Both the position numbers and the translations under genes were made by a program. This document shows positions 7,717 through 14,002 of a stretch of DNA of 18,194 nt, one piece after another (positions within the stretch are counted from its first letter, which is position 1; the number at the start of each line of letters is the position of its first letter). Location: positions 1 through 18,194 of the forward strand of contig URWW01000034.1 of NCBI GenBank assembly GCA_900551665.1, in the 5' to 3' direction. This DNA is from an uncultured Collinsella sp. (GTDB lineage: Bacteria > Actinomycetota > Coriobacteriia > Coriobacteriales > Coriobacteriaceae). The notes beneath the pieces were generated by a model, which ran no database searches, had not been told where the DNA came from, and saw only the letters and a program-made list of their open reading frames with translations.

Positions 7717-8670
7717 TTACGCGTCCTTCATCTTCACGTCGAGAGCGTCACGCAGGCCGTCGCCGAGCAGGGTGAACGCGAGAACGGTGGTCAGGATGGC
7801 AAGACCGGGCAGGATCATGAGCCAGGGCTCGGTCTGCAGGAACTTCTGACCCTCCTGGATCAGGGTGCCCCACGAGGGATCCGGCGGGATGACGCCCATG
7901 CCGAGGAAGGACAGGGCGGACTCGGTCAGGATGGCACCGCCGATGTTCATGGTCGCATACACGACGATGGAGGCGACGGAGTTAGGGAAGATATGGCGGG
8001 CGATGATGCGAGCATCGGACGCACCCATGGCACGGGCGGCGTCGATGTAGTCGCTCTCCTTTACAGAGAGGATCGCGGAGCGGAACACGCGGGCGATCTG
8101 GGGCCAGCCGAGGATGCCGATGGCGAAGAACACGTTCTGGATGCCGTTGCCGATGACCGCGATCATGGCGATGACGAACAACGTGTACGGGAACGCCAGG
8201 AAGGTGTCGGCGAGACGCATGATGATCGTATCCCAGATACCGCCGTAGTACGCCGCGATGGCGCCCATCACCAAACCGATGATGGTGGAGATGCCGGTTG
8301 CGACGATACCGACGGTGAGGGAGATGCGGGCGCCGTAGATGACGCGGGAGAGCACGTCGCGGCCGAGGGTGTCGGTACCGAACGGGTGCTCAAGAGACGG
8401 CGCAAGGCGGGAGTTTGCCGCCATGGTGGCCGTGTCGGATGCGGTCGGATCGCCCAGAACCTGCGGGACCCACAGATCGGCGGTGACCGCGACGAGGATG
8501 GTGATGGTAAGCCACACGACGGCGAACATCGCGAGCTTGTTCTTCCTCAGACGCTTGAAGGCGTCGCCCCAAAGGGTGCGCGTGGGCTTGTCGGACTTGT
8601 CGGCGACGACATGATGCTCCGCCGCGATGGCACGGGCCTGATCGCCCATGTTGCTCATTGGATACTGCAC
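7717..8670 (-). CDS. oppC: Oligopeptide ABC transporter permease OppC/DppC
   Basis: 317 residues. There is a hydrophilic N-terminus of about 45 residues, then TM1 (46-66) and the BPD_transp_1 core. The EAA-type coupling loop AARAMG...HIFPN lies at 211-230 and contacts the ATPases. HPFGTDTLGRDVLSR (95-109) is the typical DppC/OppC signature. The GTG start at 8670 is chosen because AGGAGG lies eight bases upstream; that ribosome site overlaps the oppB stop codon (TAGGAGG), which couples the two genes. An ATG at 8658 is a possible alternative. Confidence 0.92.
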   Translation of the reverse strand: MQYPMSNMGDQARAIAAEHHVVADKSDKPTRTLWGDAFKRLRKNKLAMFAVVWLTITILVAVTADLWVPQVLGDPTASDTATMAANSRLAPSLEHPFGTDTLGRDVLSRVIYGARISLTVGIVATGISTIIGLVMGAIAAYYGGIWDTIIMRLADTFLAFPYTLFVIAMIAVIGNGIQNVFFAIGILGWPQIARVFRSAILSVKESDYIDAARAMGASDARIIARHIFPNSVASIVVYATMNIGGAILTESALSFLGMGVIPPDPSWGTLIQEGQKFLQTEPWLMILPGLAILTTVLAFTLLGDGLRDALDVKMKDA

Positions 8671-8682
8671 GCTACTCCCCTC

Positions 8683-9717
8683 CTACTTCTCGCTCTTGTT
8701 GCCAAGGCGGATACGCGGATCGAGGAACGCGTAGCTCACATCGACAATGAGGTTGATGATCATGACCACGAACACGATGACGGTGACGGAGCCCATGACG
8801 ATGGGCCAGTCGCGCTGAGTGATGGCGACGTAGGTCATCTGACCGATACCGGGCCAGTTGAAGACCGTCTCGGTCAGGATGGCACCGGCGAGCATGGCGC
8901 CGAAGTCCATACCAATATACGTGACGACCGGGATGAGGGCGTTCTTGAGCGCATGATGGAAGATGATGGAGCGCCTGGAAAGACCCTTGGCCTTAGCGGT
9001 GCGGATGTAATCCTGGTTCATGACCTCGACCAGCTGAGAGCGCATGATGCGCGCCGTGTAAGCGGTGGAGACGGCGGCCAGGGTGACAGCCGGCAGGATG
9101 TAATACGTCCACGCGGGGAACTGCGGGAACGGGCCGGGCACACCGGAGACCGGAAGGGCGACCGCGCCACCCGTGGCGTTCTTAAGCCAGATGCCGAAGA
9201 TCAGCTGCAGAAGCAGGCCGAGCCAGAAGGCGGGCATCGCGACGAGCATGGACGTGGTGAGCGTGACCAGGATGTCCCAGAAGGAATAGCGCTTGATGGC
9301 GGAGATGATGCCGGCGCCGACACCCACGAAGGCCTCGATCACGATGGCGACCAGCGCGATCTGGACCGTGTGCGGATACGCCTCGAAGATCATGTCCTTG
9401 ACCGCGCGGCCCTTCTGATAGGAAGTACCGAGGTCGCCCTGGAGCAGATTGCCGAGGTAGTTGAAATAACGGTCGACCATCGGGGTCTCGATGGTGTTAC
9501 CGTCTTCGTCGAAGACGATATTGCCGTTCTCGTCCGTCACGATCAAGCCGTGAGCGGCGCGGATGTTCATCTCCGTCTGGGGATCCATCTTCTTCTCGCC
9601 GGCGATCAGCTTGATCGGGTCGCCGGGCACGACATTCTGCATGATGAACAGAATGAGCGTGACGCCGAGGAAGACCGGGATGAACTGTAGGATTCGCTTG
9701 AGGATGTACCTGAGCAC
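8683..9717 (-). CDS. oppB: Oligopeptide ABC transporter permease OppB/DppB
   Basis: 344 residues, longer than the usual 305-325. TM1 is at 10-29. The periplasmic part after PGDP carries an extra acidic stretch (59-78) containing two similar units, DENGNIVF and DEDGNTIE. The permease core follows, with the coupling loop RTAKAKGLSRRSIIFHHALK (239-258) and ending with DPRIRLGN. The start is GTG 9717, with GGAGG eight bases before it; upstream in-frame ATG codons lie in the leader. It forms the transmembrane channel with OppC. It is separated from oppA by a terminator-like hairpin. Confidence 0.92.
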   Translation of the reverse strand: MLRYILKRILQFIPVFLGVTLILFIMQNVVPGDPIKLIAGEKKMDPQTEMNIRAAHGLIVTDENGNIVFDEDGNTIETPMVDRYFNYLGNLLQGDLGTSYQKGRAVKDMIFEAYPHTVQIALVAIVIEAFVGVGAGIISAIKRYSFWDILVTLTTSMLVAMPAFWLGLLLQLIFGIWLKNATGGAVALPVSGVPGPFPQFPAWTYYILPAVTLAAVSTAYTARIMRSQLVEVMNQDYIRTAKAKGLSRRSIIFHHALKNALIPVVTYIGMDFGAMLAGAILTETVFNWPGIGQMTYVAITQRDWPIVMGSVTVIVFVVMIINLIVDVSYAFLDPRIRLGNKSEK

Positions 9718-9754
9718 AGCGATACCCTCCCTAGTCTCATGGACACTACACCTT

Positions 9755-9772
9755 GCTGCAGTAGGATGCAGC
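9755..9772 (-). other. Small hairpin in the oppB leader
   Basis: GCTGCA (9755-9760) and TGCAGC (9767-9772) are inverted around 6 nt, 37 bases before the oppB start. It is probably part of the transcribed leader. Its function is unknown. Confidence 0.35.
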
Positions 9773-9782
9773 ATAAACTGTG

Positions 9783-9788
9783 ATTATA
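9783..9788 (-). promoter_or_regulatory. Candidate -10 box before oppB
   Basis: TATAAT on the minus strand, a perfect -10 match in the oppA-oppB gap. No good -35 box lies 16-18 bases upstream, so it would need an activator or be fortuitous. If real, it would give oppBCDF transcription independent of oppA. Confidence 0.35.
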
Positions 9789-9820
9789 CGTCACTTGTCA
9801 CTGAATACTGCGGGGATTAT

Positions 9821-9841
9821 GCGTAGATATGCAGTCTACGC
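9821..9841. repeat. Inverted repeat upstream of the candidate oppB -10 box
   Basis: GCGTAGA (9821-9827) and TCTACGC (9835-9841) form a perfect 7-7-7 dyad, centred 45 bp upstream of the TATAAT box. The geometry would suit an activator site or an RNA hairpin. Confidence 0.4.
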
Positions 9842-9875
9842 TCCCATTTCCATACAAATTCGAGGCCCGCTACAC

Positions 9876-9909
9876 AAAAAGCAGGACACCGCTTGCGCGA
9901 TGTCCTGCT
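9876..9909 (-). terminator. Terminator-like hairpin between oppA and oppB
   Basis: AGCAGGACA (9880-9888) pairs with TGTCCTGCT (9901-9909). On the minus strand a U-G pair, then CGC/GCG closed by a GCAA tetraloop, complete a 13-bp stem. A T5 tract follows. It lies 35 bases after the oppA stop, next to a smaller CTCGC/GCGAG hairpin (9923-9935). Partial termination here is a known way of making binding protein in excess of permease. Confidence 0.85.
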
Positions 9910-9944
9910 GTTCATAGCGCTTCTCGCTTTGCGAGCGATCGAGA

Positions 9945-11612
9945 CTAGGCGAGCTCGGCGGTCTCGAAGTGAGGCTTGGTCTGAGCGTCGTAGTTGAAGG
10001 ACTTCATGCGCTCGGAGCCGATGTAGTTGTGAGCGTAGAACATAATCGGGATGACCGGCATGTCCTTGCCGATGGTGCCGCAGATCTTACGGCAAGCGGC
10101 CTTGCGCTCCTCCTCGTCCTGGATCTGACGGGCGGCCAGCATGGCGGCGTCCATCTCCGGGTTGCTGTACTCCTCGTAGTTGTTGTCAGCACCGGTGAAG
10201 AAGTTCGGGTACAGGAAGTTGTCCATGGTCGGATAGTCGGCAGTCCAGCCGAGGCGACCGAGGCTGAAGTTCTTGTCGGACAGCTGCTGCAGGTAGGTAG
10301 CCCACTCGACGGTCTCCTGGGCGACCTTGATGCCCACGGCCTCGAGGTCGAGCTGGACGGCGGACATGAGGTCGCCGTGATCGCCATCGCCGTTGTAGTT
10401 CAGCGTGATCTCGACATCGCGCTTACCGTCGGCGTTGGCGGGGTAACCGGCCTCATCGAGGAGCTTGGCGGCAGCCTCGGGATCGTACTTGCAGTCCTCC
10501 CACACGTTCTCGGGGGAATCGTCGATGGAGGTCGGCATGATGGAGGTAGCCGGCATACGGGAGCCTTCGTAGAGGGTGTCGACGATGTTCTGGCGGTTGA
10601 TGGCCAGGGAGACGGCGCGACGGACCTTCGGGTCGGCGAGGACCGGATCCTGCGGGCTCGGGATCAGGAAGTAGGTGGAGAGCTCGGTACCGAGCAGGCA
10701 CTGCTTGCCAGGGGTGGAGGTGAAGCCGTCCTCGGACTCGCCGTACTTCTCGACGCACTCCTTGATCTTGCCGCTCGGGATGGAAGCGAAGTCGATGGAG
10801 CCGGCCTGGAACTCATTGAACGCGGTATCCGGGTTCTTCTGGATGGACATGTACACGCCGTCGAGGCTGGGCTTGTCGCCGTAGTAGTCCTCGAAGCGGG
10901 CCAGGGAGATGTACTGGTTGTGCTTCCAGGGCTCGGTCATCATGAACGGACCGTTGCCGATGGGCTTCTCGAGGAACGCCTTGGGATCCTCGTCAGCGCA
11001 GGCCGGAACGGGGGCGAGGCCGGGATGGCAGCAAACGGCCGGGAAGTCGGCCATGGGGTCGGTCAGGGTGACCTCGAGGGTCAGCTCATCGACGGCCTTG
11101 AGGCCAGAGAACTCGTCGGTGTCACCGGCGTTGAACTCGGCGTAACCGGCAACCGGGGCGAGGTGGTAGCAGATGTCGGAGGGAGTATCCATCTTGGGAG
11201 AGGCGACGCGCTTCCAGCCGCGGATGAAGGACTCGGCGTCGACAGGGTCGCCGTTGTGGAACTTCATGCCCTCACGGAGCTTGAAGGTGTAGACGCGACC
11301 GTCCTCGGAGACCGTAGGAGCCTCGGCAGCGCAGCAGGGAACGGCGGAAGCGGAATCCCAATCCCACTCCATCAGGCCGTCGAACACGTTGAAGACGACC
11401 GCGGTGCCCTGGTTCTCCTGGGCGTTATACGGATCGATGAACGCGGGCTCGGAGAGGTAGAAGTTCATGACCTTCTTGCCGGAAGCGTCGCCGCCACCGC
11501 CGTTCTCGCCGCCACCGCAGCCAGCGAGGGCAGCCACAGCGCCGGTAGCAAGGGCGCCGCCGATGAAGGTACGACGACCCATCACGGGCTGGGAAAACTT
11601 GAAATTAGCCAT
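9945..11612 (-). CDS. oppA: Oligopeptide-binding lipoprotein OppA (SBP_bac_5)
   Basis: 555 residues. The signal region has GRRTFIGG (12-19, resembling a Tat motif) and a lipobox LAGC with Cys32, followed by a Gly-rich linker. SBP_bac_5 hallmarks are YTFKLREGMKFHNGDPV (108-124), KPIGNGPF (216-223), RRAVSLAINR (331-340) and LGWTADYPTMDNFL (454-467). After export it is anchored to the outer face of the membrane, where it captures peptides for OppBCDF. The ATG has GGAGG five bases upstream. It is the first gene of the operon, behind a long leader. The peptide specificity cannot be read from sequence. Confidence 0.93.
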   Translation of the reverse strand: MANFKFSQPVMGRRTFIGGALATGAVAALAGCGGGENGGGGDASGKKVMNFYLSEPAFIDPYNAQENQGTAVVFNVFDGLMEWDWDSASAVPCCAAEAPTVSEDGRVYTFKLREGMKFHNGDPVDAESFIRGWKRVASPKMDTPSDICYHLAPVAGYAEFNAGDTDEFSGLKAVDELTLEVTLTDPMADFPAVCCHPGLAPVPACADEDPKAFLEKPIGNGPFMMTEPWKHNQYISLARFEDYYGDKPSLDGVYMSIQKNPDTAFNEFQAGSIDFASIPSGKIKECVEKYGESEDGFTSTPGKQCLLGTELSTYFLIPSPQDPVLADPKVRRAVSLAINRQNIVDTLYEGSRMPATSIMPTSIDDSPENVWEDCKYDPEAAAKLLDEAGYPANADGKRDVEITLNYNGDGDHGDLMSAVQLDLEAVGIKVAQETVEWATYLQQLSDKNFSLGRLGWTADYPTMDNFLYPNFFTGADNNYEEYSNPEMDAAMLAARQIQDEEERKAACRKICGTIGKDMPVIPIMFYAHNYIGSERMKSFNYDAQTKPHFETAELA

Positions 11613-11658
11613 GCCATCCTCCTTATAATGCAGGTTCGCGGAGCACGACGCCGGTTGA

Positions 11659-11685
11659 GCACCCCTTTGGTGCGACCGGGGGTGC
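11659..11685 (-). other. Leader hairpin upstream of oppA
   Basis: GCACCCC (11659-11665) pairs with GGGGTGC (11679-11685). Inside the loop GGT/ACC can add three more pairs. It lies about 45 bases before the oppA start and has no T tract, which suggests a stabilising or regulatory 5' hairpin. Confidence 0.5.
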
Positions 11686-11741
11686 GAACACGTTGTCTTG
11701 CCCCGTTGCGCTTCGCGATGCCGCTAGGCTGTTCGGCTTCG

Positions 11742-11763
11742 CGCGATGGTCAATACCATAGCG
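11742..11763. repeat. Dyad symmetry in the oppA upstream region
   Basis: ATGGT-CAAT-ACCAT (11746-11759) is a perfect dyad, extended by CGC/GCG outside one mismatch. On the minus strand it contains TTGACC, a fair -35 match, but no good -10 follows at 16-18 bases. It may be an operator. Confidence 0.4.
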
Positions 11764-11826
11764 CACTTTTGCATAATGGAGTACGAGTTTTCTGCCCGAT
11801 TCCTGGCATTTTCTTTAGCCTGTTAG

Positions 11827-11857
11827 AGTATATGCAGGTAGAACGGCACTTTAGTGC
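11827..11857 (-). promoter_or_regulatory. Candidate oppA promoter with dyad over the -35 region
   Basis: TATACT on the minus strand (11827-11832) is a good -10 box. The -35 position is occupied not by TTGACA but by the dyad GCACT-TT-AGTGC (11846-11857). This suits an activator-dependent promoter and would give a leader of about 210 bases. The assignment is tentative. Confidence 0.35.
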
Positions 11858-12018
11858 ATAAAAGAACAGCGATGGGAACCTGAATGTCCGACACATTGTT
11901 TCAACTGTGTAACGGAAGTTTCTCCCTCGTATACCTTTGACGGCAGCAGATCGACCGCCGGCCAATTTCCCGACGTCTATTAACCGCAATTACGCTACAG
12001 CCTGGGCGATCGCTCATG

Positions 12019-12052
12019 AAAAAAGACCCGATCGGACGATGCCGATCGGGTC
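12019..12052 (-). terminator. Terminator of secG
   Basis: GACCCGATCGG (12025-12035) pairs with CCGATCGGGTC (12042-12052), a perfect 11-bp stem with a 6-nt loop. On the minus strand a T6 tract follows. It lies 23 bases after the secG stop. Confidence 0.93.
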
Positions 12053-12075
12053 CAAAGGCCTTATGAGCTCAAATC

Positions 12076-12330
12076 CTACAGGCCGACGATGCCCTGCGGG
12101 AAGAAGAACATCGCCAGGACGACGCAGGCGGCGAACACGCAAGCAACGATGACCGTGAGCTTGTCGAGGTTCTTCTCCATGACGCCAGTGGCGGTGCTGG
12201 AGTTGTACAGGGAGCTGGCGATCATGTCGGAAACGCCGGTGCCCTTGCCGGAATGCATGAGAACGAGCGCGATGAGCAAAAGCGTGGACAGCGCCCACAC
12301 GGCGAAGAGAACGATCTGCAACGGACCCAC
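12076..12330 (-). CDS. secG: Protein translocase subunit SecG
   Basis: 84 residues, the normal size. Two membrane helices (about 3-21 and 57-77) are joined by a polar Gly/Ser loop HSGKGTGVSD...SSTATG, which is the SecG pattern. SecG is the small accessory subunit of the SecYEG channel that assists SecA-driven export. The GTG start at 12330 has AAGGAG five bases upstream; the open frame up to 12378 runs through the promoter. It is a single-gene unit here. In many Gram-positive genomes secG sits next to gap-pgk-tpiA, so its distance from gpmI is notable. Confidence 0.9.
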   Translation of the reverse strand: MGPLQIVLFAVWALSTLLLIALVLMHSGKGTGVSDMIASSLYNSSTATGVMEKNLDKLTVIVACVFAACVVLAMFFFPQGIVGL

Positions 12331-12368
12331 GAGGACTCCTTCTAACCAAGAGAAACGTACAGCGGACA

Positions 12369-12377
12369 ATAGTAGCA
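12369..12377 (-). promoter_or_regulatory. Extended -10 promoter of secG
   Basis: On the minus strand TGCTACTAT fits the extended -10 form TGnTATAAT with one mismatch. It is about 40 bases before the secG start. No good -35 box is present, as is usual for extended -10 promoters. Confidence 0.5.
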
Positions 12378-12466
12378 CACTCCCCTGCCCTTCCGCGAAA
12401 TTTCAAATGCGAATGCAGCGGCACGCTCGGCAACTTGGGTTCGCGCCATACGCGCGCACGCGGAAC

Positions 12467-12522
12467 CGTCGCATAACTGGAAAAACTTGACGCGTTAGAC
12501 AAGTTTTTCCAGTTATGCGACG
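12467..12522. repeat. 56-bp palindromic repeat, copy 1
   Basis: Two perfect 23-bp arms (12467-12489 and 12500-12522) surround a 10-nt loop (ACGCGTTAGA). The left arm begins CGTCGCATAACTGG. The left arm is identical, base for base, to that of copy 2 at 13788. It lies between the divergent genes secG and the nuclease-like gene. The stem is too long and lacks the T tail of an ordinary terminator, so a repeat family or an element end is more likely. Confidence 0.93.
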
Positions 12523-12768
12523 CTCCCATCTAGCCAGGCGGCCGTCATGGTGGACATTCTGCCCGCAAGACGCCCGCTGTTCGGCGCACTCGACACACGG
12601 CGCGACCTAACATGCAATGGGCATGTTGCGCAAACGTGCCTCCGCACGCAATGCGTCGCCGCAAACGTTGGCTGTTTGCATTCTGCTAATCGGGGAATAC
12701 CTTAGCTCATCACTTACAGACACCCCATGGCAGAGCCGTCGACGGCCAACGCGCGGGAGGGAGGTTGC
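12523..12768 (+). promoter_or_regulatory. Region between repeat copy 1 and the nuclease-like gene; weak promoter candidate
   Basis: About 245 non-coding bases. A possible promoter is TTGCAT (12676-12681), a 16-base spacer, and TACCTT (12698-12703), reading into the gene at 12769. The -10 box is poor. No other gene was recognised here. Confidence 0.3.
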
Positions 12769-13743
12769 ATGGACATACCCGTTGTTCTTTCGCATCGCAC
12801 CGCATGGCTGTTCTACCACGCGCCGCATCGGCTCGATGCCATGCGCAGCGGCACCGACTACGGTATCTCGGCATTTGGAATCCCCGCGCGAGAGGTAGGA
12901 CGACGCATATGTCGGTTTTTGCTTGACTGTGGCGTTCCACAAGATGAGCTCGACTCGCTCGACATTCTCGTTGCGATGGATTTTGTCCGAACAAATGCGC
13001 AAACCACCATTTTCAAGCCACACGTATTTGGAGCCCTCGTAACCGCCCACGACGTCCATGAGGTTGTACCTGGGCTTTGCGTGGTTCGCGAAAGCCTGTG
13101 CTTCATGCAAGCGAGCGGATGGATGAGCGACCTCGAGCAGATTCAGTACGGCTACGAGCTGTGCGGACGCTACGAAACCGCTCTTGGTCGCGACGGCCAT
13201 GTTGAACGCGCTCCGGTTTTGAGCTGCAAGGATATCCGCCTGTATCTCGATGCGCACAAAGGGCTTCGAGGGGCGAAGCGTGCGAAAAGTGCCCTCACGC
13301 GCGTACGCGATCGTTCACGGTCGCCCATGGAAACCGCAACGGCGCTCATGATTGTACTGCCTCGAAAAATGGGTGGCTTGGGCTATCGCGGAATCACGCT
13401 CAATGAACCGCTTGTCGTGCCCGAGGCTTCACGCCAATTTACTAGATCAACCAAGTTGGAGGTCGATATCCTTGCCGTGCGCAAGCGCGTTGGAGTCGAA
13501 TACGACGGCGACGACCACGCCTCGGCGATGCAACGGGCGCGCGACGCCGAGCGGATGACTACGCTCGCTTCGATGGGGTTGCGCATGCACGTTATCACCA
13601 AAGTGCAATTTGCCGAGCAGCTTTTGCTGCATCGCTCCTTGAATGCGATTGCGCGCGATCTGGGGGTTCCCATCGACACGAGTCGAGCGTTTCAGCTCGC
13701 TCAAAACGAACTTAGGAGCGAACTTATCAAAGATTGGAAGTAG
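12769..13743 (+). CDS. Putative endonuclease-like protein with C-terminal DUF559/Vsr-like fold
   Basis: 324 residues, on the strand opposite to its neighbours. The N-terminal part (LSHRTAWLFYH, 7-17, to about 180) resembles the wing or substrate-binding parts of AbiEi-like proteins only vaguely. The segment SPMETATALMIVLPRKMGG (185-203) precedes a nuclease-like core: VDILA (Asp233), VGVEYDGDDH (Glu244 to His250), DAER (259-262), then a hydrophobic strand and helix. This is the DUF559/very-short-patch-repair pattern of PD-(D/E)XK enzymes. The activity is untested. The start at 12769 has GGGAGG just upstream; an ATG at 12727 is the alternative. Codon use has visibly more A/T in third positions than the glycolytic genes. 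The gene is bracketed by two identical palindromes, which suggests a transferred cassette. Confidence 0.7.
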   Translation: MDIPVVLSHRTAWLFYHAPHRLDAMRSGTDYGISAFGIPAREVGRRICRFLLDCGVPQDELDSLDILVAMDFVRTNAQTTIFKPHVFGALVTAHDVHEVVPGLCVVRESLCFMQASGWMSDLEQIQYGYELCGRYETALGRDGHVERAPVLSCKDIRLYLDAHKGLRGAKRAKSALTRVRDRSRSPMETATALMIVLPRKMGGLGYRGITLNEPLVVPEASRQFTRSTKLEVDILAVRKRVGVEYDGDDHASAMQRARDAERMTTLASMGLRMHVITKVQFAEQLLLHRSLNAIARDLGVPIDTSRAFQLAQNELRSELIKDWK

Positions 13744-13787
13744 GGGCCGCCCGCACGCGACCGGCATCCTCCGATATCACGGAAGTC

Positions 13788-13843
13788 CGTCGCATAACTG
13801 GAAAAACTTGCCAGATTCACCGAGTTTTTCCAGTTATGCGACG
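13788..13843. repeat. 56-bp palindromic repeat, copy 2
   Basis: Same 23-10-23 layout as copy 1: arms 13788-13810 and 13821-13843, loop CCAGATTCAC. The left arm equals copy 1; the right arm differs at one base (13822), which gives a wobble pair. One more outer pair (13787/13844) can form. It begins 45 bases after the nuclease-like gene and may also act as its transcription end. It lies between convergent genes. Confidence 0.93.
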
Positions 13844-13893
13844 GTTTCGCATGAGGATACCGTGACGCGGCACGGTGAGGCGGCGGGGGCGGC

Positions 13894-13935
13894 ACAACAA
13901 TGGCCGCCTGCCAGCATGGAGCTGACAAGCGGCCA
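13894..13935 (-). terminator. Possible terminator of gpmI
   Basis: TGGCCGC (13901-13907) pairs with GCGGCCA (13929-13935), with a nested CAGC/GCTG pair inside. On the minus strand it is followed by TTGTTGT, a weak T tract. It is about 70 bases after the gpmI stop. The rest of 13845-14002 holds only a short direct repeat, GTAAACA, at 13941 and 13952. Confidence 0.45.
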
Positions 13936-14002
13936 CCCTTGTAAACATAAGGTAAACACGTAAGCGCAAGGTGCGCACCAGCGCGCGGCGCCTCGAGACG
14001 AT

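Larger units (their letters stand above)
11613..12018. other. Intergenic region and oppA leader; no gene seen
   Basis: About 400 bases between oppA and the secG terminator. The only frame longer than 75 codons here (minus, 11750-11989) has no family resemblance and no ribosome site. The oppA side holds three dyads: 11659-11685, 11742-11763 and 11846-11857. No known riboswitch was recognised. The part from 11870 to 12018 shows nothing convincing. Confidence 0.6.

Noticed and set aside
5569..9690. A plus-strand open frame of 1373 codons opposite the opp genes
   Set aside because: It is a high-GC shadow of four well-recognised minus-strand genes. Its translation is low-complexity (rich in His, Asp, Gly, Val, Leu), resembles no family, and it has no ribosome site.
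9969..11861. A plus-strand open frame of 630 codons opposite oppA
   Set aside because: Antisense shadow; oppA is certain on the minus strand.
11750..11989. Small minus-strand frame of 79 codons upstream of oppA
   Set aside because: No ribosome site and no recognisable domain, and it overlaps candidate promoter and dyad elements.
12467..12522. Palindrome copy 1 as an ordinary Rho-independent terminator
   Set aside because: It lies between divergent genes, so no transcript needs ending there, and no T tract follows the stem on either strand.
12607..13257. Minus-strand frame of 216 codons opposite the nuclease-like gene
   Set aside because: The plus-strand gene has a ribosome site and a coherent domain pattern; this frame has neither.
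12467..13843. Two spaced palindromes as a CRISPR array
   Set aside because: Only two copies about 1.3 kb apart with a gene between them; no regular spacers and no cas genes.
13941..13958. Direct repeat GTAAACA spaced by one helical turn
   Set aside because: Too short to support an operator or replication-type call; no promoter is nearby.
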